Source: Brachyhypopomus gauderio (Eukaryota > Chordata > Actinopteri > Gymnotiformes > Hypopomidae). From it: DNA of 64,000 nt. Below the pieces are notes generated by a model, which was given only the letters and a program-made list of their open reading frames with translations, was not told the origin of the DNA and searched no databases. The translations under genes were made by a program, and so were the position numbers. The stretch is from contig NC_135212.1 in NCBI RefSeq assembly GCF_052324685.1, positions 21,305,137-21,369,136 of the forward strand. The letters are read 5' to 3'. Shown in pieces: positions 36,472 through 47,550 of this stretch. How positions within the stretch are numbered: position 1 is the stretch's first letter; every line of letters starts with the position of its first letter.

Positions 36472-37440
36472 GGTGGACGGTTCTGGACCTTCCGACTCGG
36501 ATGAAGAAAGCTACTGAACCTGGAAAACCCAAAATGGTGTCAGCCGAGATCAATGTGCAACAAGGTTGCAAATGGCACGTTTCGTACACGTTTCTCTGAA
36601 AAGTGCATTTCTGCAGAGCTGAAAAGTTGTTTTAAACGGTTGTTCAACACGCGGGAGGTTCGTCCAACACCACCAGACTGGATCTGAACAGAGGAGGTCT
36701 ACATGTATGTACGAATATAGCCAGCATTTAAAACCTTAGTGTTTAATTATCGAGTTACTTAACCTAACCATTGTCTAATAGAGGAAAAAAAAACATTTTT
36801 CTACTGAATCTCAATAGTTTCGTAAACAATACCGTGAACATCCCAAATGAAGATATCCACGTACGTTCGCTACAGCTGCATAACGGAAACGCTCACAAAG
36901 CGCCCTGGTTGCAGTTAGCCAGCTAGCCGCTCGCTAGATAGCAGCTCGGCCTAACTCTCCCTAGTTATACGATAGGAACATGTTAATCTAACAAAGTGAA
37001 ATAAACACATTTTAACATGTTCGGCCTTATATATATAATCAATTAAACTCCACAAACATACAACTGCTCGGCTAAATGTCTGCATTGCTGTTCATTCATA
37101 ACTAGCCTATGATGCTAACATTGTACTCCAGACTAAAATGTCTTATTTTGTATCTTAGTAAAACAGATTTAACAATAATAATAGTGCATTGTGTGTATTA
37201 ATATCGCATTAAACAAATTTACCGATATAGCAATCAGGATGTTGCAGATTTCGATACGATGAAAAACTTATTCACAACATTGACCTATCTACTTCGTATT
37301 CAAACGCCGCTAAAACGACAAGGGTCCTTGCAGTACACAGTCGCGCTATGTAGTTGTCCTTCAATGTGCCTGACGGGAAATCAGGGCCTTTAACGTGGAA
37401 AAACAACGACTGTTTACACTGCTGCCCTCAAGCCGGAGGT
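36472..37440 (-). promoter_or_regulatory. sf3b3: SF3B3 5'UTR and upstream region
   Basis: Upstream of the ATG at 36471. The start codon sits in a good context (CCACC before ATG). A 5'UTR intron is likely because a splice acceptor-like TTTTCCAG lies about 45 bases upstream, but the first exon is not fixed. The region around 37300-37420 is richer in CG and is the best promoter guess. Confidence 0.35.
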
Positions 37441-38070
37441 ACAGGAGTGTTAAATATAAGACCACCAGATTAAATAACTCTTTTTCCCTAATGCCATCAG
37501 ACTTTTAAACCAGAAATAGCCATTGTCGCCTCATGACCATTTGCAAGTTACTGCTGCACAAATAGTGGTTACTGTTCACATGCTATTATTGCACAATTCA
37601 CCTAGTTCACCTTACAAATACTACTGCAGAAATTTGCACTCTCTTGTAAATATACCATCGTGTTATAATCCAATAGCTTTTTTACATATCTTACTTCTAT
37701 TTAGATATTTGTTTACCTACTTAGGGTCGAGGGTACAGAGTAATGGAGGAAGTGAAAGAAGAGAGTGCAGGCAGGGTGGTGTGAATGGCATAAAGTGTCT
37801 GGGGTGATCTGTGATAGAAGGGTGTCGGCTAGAATTAATTCACCACGTACATGGTGAAGGTGGTTGGGGGGGGGGGGGGGGGGGATGACTGGGAGGAAGA
37901 GCCTTCCAGGTCTGAACCTGAGCGCAGAAATGTTATTATACTTCTGAGCAAGTCAATAATTGACACCTTGTACGAGCACCAGGATGATCAAAGTATACAT
38001 GTTATGAGAGCATCTCGTAACCAAAGGTCAGTGATCAGGTTTGCATTAATGTCAGAAGACGTGAGACTAT
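37440..38070. other. intergenic, nothing firm
   Basis: Contains a poly-G run of about 20 at about 37865-37885. A stretch at 37450-37520 with AGACTTTTAAACCAG resembles LINE 3' debris. No host gene was seen. Confidence 0.45.
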
Positions 38071-38071
38071 A

Positions 38072-39350
38072 CAGTGCAGCTTGAAAGTTTGTGAACTCGT
38101 TGAGTAGTTTTTCTGTTGTTTAACCTTGATTCTCTTATTTTATCATCACCAGTTTTTGTATATAAAATGTCAGGTGTATGTTCATCACTTCCATTTACTT
38201 GTTTTGTGGGACATGTGTGAGTTGCCAGCAGAAGCACATCAGGTGAAACACATGTGAGTGCTCACGTAATCAGTTAAGCAGACAGTTCACATGAGACGTC
38301 CTTGGGAAAAGAGTTGAGCCACACTGATAATAAGGGAGAGGAAATCAACTGAACCTCTGTCATGCCAAGTAGTAGCACACAAATCAACAATGCCAAGAGG
38401 AGAGGAGACATACGAGGGCACCAGGAAGAAGGTGGTGACAGCCCATAACTCTGGGGAAAACTACAAGACCAACCATCTCCAAAAGATCCCAGCTCCATCC
38501 ACCCACTGCAAGACAAATCATTTACAAACGGACAGCACTCAACATCACTGAAACTCTCCCCACAAGTGGACAACTATCAAAACTTAAACCAAAAAGCATC
38601 AAAACATAATAATTCAGGTAAAGGCCAACCCACACATCACCTCCAGAGAGTCACAGACCTCTTGGGCAGCATCTGGGATAAAAGTACCTGCCTCTACAAT
38701 CAGGCGAAAAATGAATAGACACAGCATTCATGGGAGGGTTGTTGGAAGGAAGGCTCTGCCCTCAAGAAAGATCAAAGTTGCCCATTTAAACTTTGCCAGA
38801 GAGCACTTGGACAAACCAGAGGCTTTCTGGAAGTACATTCTCTGGACAGATGAGTCTAAAATTTAATTATTTAGCCACAATCACAGGCGCCATGTTTGGA
38901 GAAAAATCAACACTGCATGGTGAGATGCATGGTGGTGGAAGTGTGAAGGTCTGGATCTGCTCTTCTGCCTCCGGACCTGGACGACTCCATATTATCCAGG
39001 GAACCATCAATTCCCAGGACCATCAACACATTCTTAACTCAGCTGAAGCTGAGACAGAACTGGATTATGCAACAAAACAACAACCCTAAGCATTCCAGCC
39101 AAACATCCAAAGAATGGCTTACGAGAAAGAAGATTTGCACTCCGGATTGGCCCAGTCAAAGTCTGGACCTCAATCCCATAGAAATGCTGTAGCAAGATTT
39201 GAAGTGGGCGGTACATGCCAGATTGTCCCTCCAACCTCTCTCAGATGGAGTTTTGTGAGGAGGAGGAGTGGGCAAAAACCCCTTAAAGCAGATGTGAGAC
39301 ACTCATTTGTGTTTACAGAAGAGTTCACATACGTTTGCACTTGGCAGATT
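38072..39350 (+). mobile_element. degenerate Tc1/mariner transposon
   Basis: The left end after TA reads CAGTGCAGCTTGAAAGTTTG. A diverged reverse copy (GAGTTCACATACGTTTGCAC) lies near 39325. Between them, broken frames carry Tc1 transposase words: REHLDKPEAFW, ILWTDESKI (second catalytic Asp region), HGGGSVKVW, and SLDLNP near 39165. Frameshifts and stops make it inactive. The right boundary is approximate. Confidence 0.8.
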
Positions 39351-39907
39351 TTTTGTTTTTTGAGAGAGAAATGACTTTTGTTGAACAGTGAAAATATATA
39401 TGTTTTCTGTGTCCCTTCTTTTGAATGTTTGCTTACCAATTGAGATTTGGATATTAATTTTTTTAGAAAACAATTGTTTGGGTGGGTAAATCTTTTAAGT
39501 AGCACTTTATGTTCTGGACACTCTGATAGGAGGGGACAGGGCTGTAAGCCGATCACCATTAGCTGGTGAGCTGAATTCATCAAAGTTGTTACTGGTACAA
39601 CCAGAAAAGCTTTCCAGCTAGGCAGGGAACCGGTGATGACAATTTTATTCTCCACTTCTAGTAGCACGTTTACCATGTGTTGACATTAGGCAATAGACAC
39701 TGTCTGAATGGACCATGATCAAACGTTCAGTCATAAAGGCAGGGGAGAAGAATCATTGGCCAGAAGGTTGTTGGTGCCCGTTTATGGTGGCAATCCTAGA
39801 ACACACTGGTGGACATCAGCGGTGAGATGGAGCCTTTCTAGATAGCTTCCTCATTGATATCTCTAGATTCAATTGAGTACGTCTGTATTCTGGAGGGCTA
39901 GTAGCTG
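39351..39907. other. intergenic, nothing recognised
   Basis: Sequence between the Tc1 element and the long-arm element. The 168-residue reverse open frame at 39170-39676 straddles the Tc1 edge and shows no family resemblance. Confidence 0.45.
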
Positions 39908-39913
39908 TGCTAA

Positions 39914-40280
39914 TATGGCGTCAAATCCAATTCAATAATCGCGAGCGCGGAAAATCATTTCGCGCGAGGAAAAGTGCTTATTCGCGCGAGCAAAAATGCT
40001 CTCGCGCGCGCGGAGAGAGCTTCCTCGCGCGAGCAAACCTACTCTCGCGCGAGCAAAACGACTTTCGCGCGAGCAAAACTACTCTCGCGCGCGAGGAGAG
40101 AGTTGCTTGCGCGAGGAAAATTTGTCACACCCTTTCTGCTTGCGATTAAGCTCCTGCTCGCGGAGCAGATCGTTTGATTTTTGACAGTCGTGGGAGGGAC
40201 CCAGACAGGATTGGCTTCTGGATGTGAATTGTGATTGGCTGTCAGTAGGGTCCGTTTCATGTATATTTTTTCGCGATATC
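39914..40280 (+). repeat. left arm of the long-TIR element, with CGCGCGAG array
   Basis: CGCGCGAG-type cores start at about 39961, 39983, 40003, 40026, 40046, 40066, 40086 and 40108, usually followed by CAAAA or GAAAA. The inner part includes GGATTGGCTTCTGGATGTGA and GTTTCATGTATATTTTTTCG before GATATC. Confidence 0.93.
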
Positions 40281-42307
40281 TGCAAATTCTGCAGAAAGTG
40301 CAATTCGCTTCCATGTCCTTTATAAACCATTGTTAAAAATGTTTTTGATGGATAAACTGTAAATTATTTTAAAATATACTTCTTTCACTTTATGTATGAT
40401 ATATATTTTGCTGGCAAGGTCCAGATCTCTTTCCAGTTGAGGTTGTTAAAGATGGTGTTCCAATAGATACATATGGATTAGATACACCATCTTTCTGAAA
40501 CAGTGAGCATATATAATGATTACTATTGTGTGATGTAGAGAAACATATTTTCCCTATTTCAAGATTGGTTGGGTCGATGGGTAATAATGTTGGATCATGT
40601 CCTGGTGTACTTTTAAATAGCATACTCACTCCAGCATATATAGCATTTTATAACTAATTCAGCAAAAGGAATTGCAACACTGAATTTAATTACTAAATCT
40701 TAGTTACTAAATATTTACTAAATTCTTGATTTGTCAGTAGAGAGCCATTTGAGTTAAATAACTGTTGTACCAAGAGTATATTGTGAAACCATAGATGGTA
40801 AAATAAAGATTTGTTTCTATATACAATGTATTTGTTGTTGCAATCTCTAGGTGAATAATTATCAAAACAATTTTGGATTTTTTAATTTTCAGGTTGGTAA
40901 TTTTTTTCATTATATCATTGAGGCCATGCCATATATGACCTATGTTGCTATAACTCAAACCATGTAAACCAACACTGAAAGCAAGGGGACAGTCCCCCTG
41001 TTTATATACAATCCTAAACACCATTCAGCAGTTCTAGCAAACAGGTTATCTTAAGCACAGCATGTTCCAAAACATAGGCGCCCAACAGGCTACTTTGTCT
41101 CACATATGTGTATCTCCTAATATGGACTTCCCTAGAGTTAGCGGAAGAAACTGATGTATCAGTTGAACACAGAGAAAGCTAAATGACCCAAGTATAGTAG
41201 ACTAGTGAGTACCAGTTAACAGAGTGCTCTTACCCTTCGCACTCTCCCTGACCTGGGTCACAGTATGGCACAAATGCATAATATTAACTAAACATAAGTA
41301 CATGATTACACTGAAACACACTACTTCATTATTGTAGTCCTTCTGCTTAATCAGAACGACATGTACTAAATCATAACGTTCATAATGATCTCTTATAATC
41401 TAAATGACGTGACCTAATCAAGAATGACATAATTTCTGTCACAGTGATCAACTCCTAATTTCAAATGCTGTCATGGATTGAGGTTCCTGTGATGTGCTCC
41501 AAGTTTGATTCAAATTGACCTGTCGGGGACGCTACTGTACACAAAAACCTCTAAAATTATCAAAACTAATGCTGCAATCCTGTCATGCAGAATACAGAGA
41601 AGTAATGAATCTTGTATGATTCAGACCAATGAGCCAAATAACTTTGTAATTACATCTTATAACAAAAAGTATACTGCCTGACCAGGAATGAACATTTTAT
41701 TTCACTAAAATTTCTTTTCATCGCTGTAATATCTGTATGGTAGTACTTTGGCTCCATCTACTGGCCAAATACTGGAACCTACTGAAAAGCATTGCTTACA
41801 TGAAACACCTTGCAAACACATAAACACAAAGCTAATCTCAGCATGTGATTTAGTTATATGATCTGAATAATTTTTTGCCAATACATTTAGCCACATTTTG
41901 ATTTTTTGTAGATTTAGTGCCTCATCTGAGATAAAAAAAAACACTTCATACATTCATATCAAAGGTCAAACATTTGCTCAAAACACATTGGTTTTCTTTG
42001 GCTGCTTAGGCCTATACGTGTGTGAACCTACAATCTCCGCTTGTGGCTAGATTTAAATAATTGTTTTTATTAGTCTGACTTGCATAAAAAGTCAAATGGT
42101 TTATTATTTTACATAAAAATTTTTTAAAATAAAGTTATTCAACTGTCCACATATGTGGACACCATACAAGAACAGAGTGAATATTTTCTATAAAAATTGC
42201 CCAAATATATAACAAATTGTGAGAATCTATCCTCTTTTCATTAAAACAAGTAAGTTTTGTTCTGTTAAAATAATCTTGAAACAAACAGCTCTTAACATTT
42301 GAACAGT

Positions 42308-42770
42308 TGTAACGATCTGCGCTGGGCAGAACAGGGAGGCGAACACAAACGCTGAGGAGAGCGAGATTTATTAAAGGAAATTCCAAAGGCAGAGTCGAAG
42401 TCACGGGCATGGGTCATAACGGGCAGGCAGTCCAGACATGAAATACGAACAGACATGGCAAAACAAAGAACAAAACCAGGCAGGGGAACAAAGACTAGGC
42501 TGGACGTACTCACAAAGATGACAGAACAGAAACAGCGAACTCCACAAGGGCATACGGAACGAATGAACAAAAAGACCGATACAGACATGGGAGACACCGG
42601 GACTATTATACACAGGACTAGACAAAGACCAGGTGCGAACAATGATAACAGGGGCGTGGCAAACAATGGGAAATCACAGAGACAACGAGCTGGGCAGGAT
42701 AAACAGGCAAGTAAACGCAGACACAAGGGAACCTAGAGTGACAGCTAGGAGAGGGGGCGTAGACGTGACA
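42308..42770. mobile_element. solo-LTR-like insertion, 463 bp
   Basis: Begins TGTAACGATCTG and ends GTAGACGTGACA, giving TG...CA ends, and is flanked by ACAGT on both sides (42303-42307 and 42771-42775). A TTTATTAAAGG motif could be a promoter or polyadenylation region. The reading as a solo LTR rests on ends and duplication only; a short DNA element with a 7-bp AACAGTT duplication is the alternative. Confidence 0.55.
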
Positions 42771-43086
42771 ACAGTTAATTGCAATTTAATGCCGTTCAGG
42801 CTACAATTTAGCTTGAATTGGATAAATAAAGATAGGCAGTGATGTCAAAATATTCAGATTATTCCACAGCTATTTCCTTGGGTGAAATCCCTCAAAAACA
42901 GTCTCATCTATTAGTGAGTCTCGAAAAAGATTGAAGAATAACTCAATGGGTACCTCACCCTGCGCTTTCACCTCAAAAATCCCCATGAACATAGGTGGGA
43001 CTCAATGGGAATCAGTACCCTTGTATCTCCAGATTCTATTCCTGCCTCTGACATTCTGTTTTCTTTGCTAATTATTTAAACCTCCC

Positions 43087-43262
43087 TCATTTCCTTTGTT
43101 CCCTTCCTCGTTTTGTTATTTTTCGCTTTTTTTCACTTCGTCTCACATCTGGCTCATATTCTCCTTCGCTGATGTCACTGTCACTGTAAGTGGACTCTGA
43201 CGCACTGCCTACTGGAATATCCTCAATAACTGTATAGTGTGATGTTGATGATCTACACTGCC
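43087..43262 (-). pseudogene. short acidic-then-basic open frame, possible transposase exon remnant
   Basis: Open on the minus strand after an acceptor-like TTTCAACCAG. It contains HYTVIEDIPVGSASES and SDSDISEGEYEPD, then a lysine/arginine-rich end and TGA. There is no ATG, so it would have to be an internal or terminal exon. An acidic leader of this kind is seen at the N-terminus of piggyBac-type transposases, but that resemblance is weak. Confidence 0.3.
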
Positions 43263-43510
43263 CTGGTTGAAAAACAACACATATACATGTGTGCTATAAT
43301 GTACTGTCGTTGAAATTTGAACCTTAATGGTGACCAAGAAAAGTCAAAAGCAGTTGGGTATGGTATCAGAGTAGAGTACAAAGTTTATTAAAGACAAAAG
43401 ACAGAAAAATAGAAAGATGGATCGATCCAGAGATCTCCAGTACACACACTCAAGAGTGTCTGTAAGAGAAAGCTGCCCCCACTCACAGACCATAGTTCTT
43501 ATACTATTTT

Positions 43511-43724
43511 GCTACATGATTACATCATACTTCCATGACATGAGTTAAGCATGTTAGGTCTGACTGGTGGCCCACATGAGGTGAGGTGATGGGGTGAGGT
43601 ATCAAACTACATGATTTGCTACATAATTACATCATACTTCCATGACACGAGTTAAGCATGTTAGGTCTCATTGGTGGCCCACGTGAGGTGAGGTGATGGG
43701 GTGAGGTATCACCCCCATCACTCC
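43511..43724. repeat. two-copy tandem duplication, about 107 bp
   Basis: The segment from GCTACATGATTACATCATAC through GGGGTGAGGTATCA occurs twice in a row with a few differences (ACATGAGG / ACGTGAGG). It lies inside the long-TIR element. Confidence 0.85.
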
Positions 43725-44420
43725 TTCCCTGCCACGGTACGTCAGATGCACCATTCAGATGCAGCTCATGCTTATCTACAAACCAGAGACCTTCAGGGCT
43801 GTCTGCCTTCATCTCACAAGGAGTGCCTTCACACAATTTACTACTTTATTACTAGAGAGTGCCTACAAGCATGTAAGGCATACAATGATCAACGTGTACT
43901 AGGCCTAACATATGTTCAATATATACCTTAATAACGTGATTTCCATTCTACTCACTACTAAGTACATATGTGTATATTGATGAATTTTACAGTAAGACAA
44001 TATATCAAACACACGCACACACAAATGTTTTTAGATTTAGCTTTTTAGGCAATAAAAATGGAAAATTTTATATTTGTTTCTATTTACAGCAACAACACAT
44101 TTTGTACAAATTTACTATTATTATTTATATGAACGGCTTAAAAATCTATGACATGGTACATCGTTCAACGTATTGCCATTATTGCATAATGCCCACATAT
44201 GTGGACACTTGGTTTATGAGGTAAAAATCCTTAGATGTTAATGTGAAAACTAACAATACCTTGCAGCAAAACTTTTCTTTGTGTATGTTAAAATAAGTCT
44301 GACATTAGCATTGTATCCATAGTTAGTTAGCTAACTAGTCGGACTTATAAATATCTAGCTAGCTAGCTGGTTATTTGTTTTACCATAGTTCATGGAGCTT
44401 CCAACTGTCTAAATGCGTTG

Positions 44421-44806
44421 ATATCGTGAAAAAATAAACATGAAACAGACCCTACTGACAGCCAATCACAATTCACATCCAGAAGCCAATCCTGTCTGGG
44501 TCCCTCCCACGACTGTCAAAAATCAAACAATCTGGTACGCGAGCAGGAGCTTAATCGCAAGCAGAAAGGGTGTGACAAATTTTCCTCGCGCAAGCAACAC
44601 TCTCCTCGCGCGCGAGAGTAGTTTTGCTCGCGCGAAAGTCGTTTTGCTCGCGCGAGAGCAGGTTTGCTCGCGCGAGAGTAGTTTTGCTCGCGCGAGGAAG
44701 CTCTCTCCGCGCGCGCGAGAGCATTTTTGCTCGCGCGAATAAGCACTTTTCCTCGCGCGAAATGATTTTCCGCGCTCGCGATTATTGACTTGGATTTGAC
44801 GCCATA
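44421..44806 (-). repeat. right arm of the long-TIR element
   Basis: Reverse complement of the left arm with scattered differences and slightly greater length. The CGCG core array lies at about 44585-44760. Confidence 0.93.
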
Positions 44807-44812
44807 TGCTAA

Positions 44813-45047
44813 GCAATCGCTAAGACGAAAGCACAGGTTGGGCCGTGATGTCGGTCAATCAAGTTTGTGGCGAGGTAGGGAAATGCTGACATCTAGTGAT
44901 AATTCTGTCGAACAGCACAACGCTATGAGGAATACCACGACCCAACGGAATTGCGCTTATTATCAGATGGCGATGCCTGAAACCGACTGTAATACAAGTT
45001 CAATTTCTGTGGATGAAGTCACCATTTTAGATTTTAATAATTTTATT

Positions 45048-45084
<37 letters not shown>

Positions 45085-45590
45085 TAAGCTACATTTATAT
45101 AGCACCTTTCACAAACCCATGGGCACTTTACTTTATGCAGGAAAAAAAAAGACCCCCCCGCCACCCCTAAAAAAAAACACTTTTGTGGGGGATCAAGGGA
45201 TTGGGCCAGCGCCGTCTGCATGTGCTGTGTAGACATGAAAAAGCGCCTCCCAGGTCGCTCCCAGTGCAGAGATGTCATTATACTTCTGAGCATGTCTGTG
45301 ACAAACACTTCGCACTAACACAAGGAGAACAGATGCTTAAGTTATGGGAGATGATGCAACATTGCGTGTCTGAGTGCCTGAGTCGCTGCTTGGCGTAGCC
45401 CAGTTTCTGACTGAATACGGTGAGCATTGGGTCCGCATTGTGGCGTTTGTCCGAGCTGATGTGTGATGGGTTACTTGTGTCCACTCCTTTTTTGCGGTTT
45501 TCATGGACAGGATGTGAAAGTGGAGCGGCGGCTGAAACGCAGAGTGTGGCTGTTGTTTGCATGATGATGTTGTCTTCTTAGCAGCCTCTA
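44813..45590. other. intergenic with (ATT/AAT)n microsatellite
   Basis: An AAT repeat at about 45040-45085, followed by TATATAGCACCTTTCACAAA, a phrase found at the ends of fish dispersed repeats, and an A- and C-rich patch at 45145-45180. No gene was recognised. Confidence 0.5.
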
Positions 45591-45899
45591 AGGTGAACCA
45601 GTGACACGCATTTCAACCTTTCATGTCCGGATGTGAGTCAGCTTGGAAGAACTTCAGCATCTCCGAGTCCGAGGACACGGAAATCATCTGGAAAGGAAGA
45701 GAACGCCCCTTCTGGGCGAGGTGAGAGAGTCTTCCCTTTATGGGAGTGTTTATACATCTTGTTCTCAAGTGATGGAAAAAGGGAGGGTGATATTGATAAA
45801 TGGATCAGGTTAACGTCAGCATTGCTGTGGCATCGGGATGAGTCTGTGGTGTTGATGCAGGAGGTCAACGGTAGGACGGAGGTCTCTGCGTAGATCCCA

Positions 45900-46190
45900 A
45901 GCCCCACCTGTAGTTACGAGACTACATGTGGAATGTGGAAGCCACAGCTCCTCAAGCCTGAGGAGAGACAGGCTGAGTTGAGATGGCTTGGACAGCTCAT
46001 AAGAATCCCCACCCTACAGCGCTCACCACAGCTGTTCTGTGGGCGTTCCAGTAGAAGGCCCAGAGGGAGGTCCAGACCGGGTGTGGGGGATCTCACAGCT
46101 GGCCCTGGAGTCTCACAGGATGGACTGACATCTGTTGCAGTGAACAGAAAACTCTGGGCTTTTCTACTCAGTTGGCTATCACTGTGAAGC
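45900..46190 (+). pseudogene. LINE polyprotein C-terminal remnant
   Basis: A decayed frame with AELRWLGQLIRIPT and GRSSRRPRGRSRPG resembles the RWxGHLxRMP ... RRPRGRPR ending of fish non-LTR retrotransposon proteins. It is truncated at the 5' side and ends with GTGAAGCTCAATAGGAAAATG and (GAA)-like debris. Confidence 0.6.
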
Positions 46191-46239
46191 TCAATAGGAA
46201 AATGTATGAAGAAGAAGATGATAAATACTACTACTTTAA

Positions 46240-46335
46240 AAAAATGTACTTCTACTACAAATTACTACTACTACCACTACTACTACTACTACTAATAATA
46301 ATATTCATAATAATAATAATAATCACAATACATTA
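46240..46335. repeat. (TAC)n/(TAA)n microsatellite
   Basis: Imperfect CTA/ACT then AAT triplets. Confidence 0.85.
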
Positions 46336-46984
46336 CTAATGTGACTGTATTATGTGCTATATTTTTTATCTTTTTCCAGTTTAAGGAAAGAACCATTAAG
46401 GACTTTTTAAAAGTCATTTTTTTACTTTTAAAAAGTACAATTCTACAATTTAAAAGGATGTATTCTACTAATGTAAAGTTCCTATTTTAAACTATTTGAA
46501 GGCTCAGTAGCCGTGATAACAAGTAAAACAGTACTGAAACAGTTTAAGTGGACAAGTACAACCATATCCACACGATGGCGCCATTGTGTATACGATTTCC
46601 CCCTTCGTCTCGTTATACTGGGATAAAGGCGGGAGAGTAACGGAGAAGTCAGTGGATCCTTGTGTTTCATGCTATGAACCACTAAACCCAAAATGTACCG
46701 ATCGTATTCCATTTATTGGTTTTAAGGCCATTATATCGAACGATAAAACCGATTGTTTTGTCGTCACGATGCCAGGATATTTTTTATGTATATTTTTAAT
46801 AAATAAGGTATTTTCTTCCCGTAGTATCGAAAAGAATATTATTACCTTGCGAAGAACACATAAGCAGCACACGGGTGTGCCTGTAAATACAAACGTGTCG
46901 TGTGTACGGTGTAGGTCTCAAATACGAGTCGTGAGAACAATCTGGACCCCATCAGAGCTAGTGGTCTAATACGGACCCTGCTAG

Positions 46985-47550
46985 CGAAATGCATTATGGG
47001 AACTGTCGTTTCTAAAACAATGATGTATAATTGTCGAGTTTACGTCTGAAATATGAGAAAAATATATTCACGTTCCGATTAATCGTTTAGAAAATTTTAG
47101 GACGTAGCAGAGGTTAATTGTGTTCAACCATATTCCGGTTTTGCAAATTCCGATGGATGTTTGGACACGAAAGAAAACTACATCTCCCAACAGCTTCTTA
47201 AGCGAGTTTGGGGAAGGCAGGGTAAAGAGTATCTTCATCTGAAACATTCAGACCCAATCTTGACCACACGAGGAGTTCTGGCTGTACCGGAGGCTACTGT
47301 GTGGACCGGGACCAGAGACGTGCAGGGACAGCGTCTCCCCCCGCAGCTGCACAGGAGCAGCGAGCAGAGCTGAGAATGCGTGTGAATATCCACCCAGCCA
47401 GCATCATCTAAAAGACTTCAGAAAAAGAAGAATCTGCACGACTGCTTGGAGGCACGAAGAGGCGTTTAGATCGGGTTACATTTGCGATAGAATCGTGCGT
47501 TTGAAGATCAGCGGAAAGAAGAGTTGCGCATCTTGGAGACGATTTGCAAG
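46985..47550 (+). promoter_or_regulatory. probable promoter and first (noncoding) exon of an unidentified plus-strand gene
   Basis: A strong splice donor GTAAGG follows GATTTGCAAG at 47550. Upstream are two sequences close to the ZNF143/SBS consensus (ACTACAnnTCCCA): ACTACATCTCCCAACAGC at 47178-47195, and on the minus strand ACGACAGTTCCCATAATGC at 46991-47009. This kind of site marks many vertebrate promoters. The exon body (about 47200-47550) is CG-richer than its surroundings and has only short open frames, so it would be 5'UTR. The coding exons are not identified in this window. Confidence 0.4.

Larger units (their letters stand above)
39914..44806. mobile_element. 4.9-kb element with long CGCG-rich inverted terminal repeats
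   Basis: The two ends are inverted copies of about 370-390 bp, starting TATGGCGTCAAATCCA on the left and ending with its complement on the right. The six bases TGCTAA flank both sides (39908-39913 and 44807-44812), a clean target-site duplication. Each arm has about eight CGCGCGAG units at 20-23 bp spacing and then unique sequence ending at GATATC. The 4.1-kb interior is AT-rich, has no long coding frame and carries an LTR-like insertion at 42308-42770. It looks non-autonomous, or a decayed autonomous copy. A 6-bp duplication occurs in a few groups (for example IS3EU and Polinton-like elements), but the termini do not let me assign one. Confidence 0.85.

Noticed and set aside
39974..40184. 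Arg/Ala/Ser-rich frames in both CGCG arms
   Set aside because: Translations of the CGCGCGAG array; the same frames appear mirrored in the other arm.
42292..42736. Frames of 144 and 93 residues on opposite strands
   Set aside because: They lie inside the LTR-like insertion, which is a repeat; neither resembles a retroviral or cellular protein.
45183..45398. Possible zinc-finger (THAP-like) frame with VCDKHF
   Set aside because: Only one short motif fits and the rest of a THAP domain (C2CH spacing and AVPTIF box) is missing.
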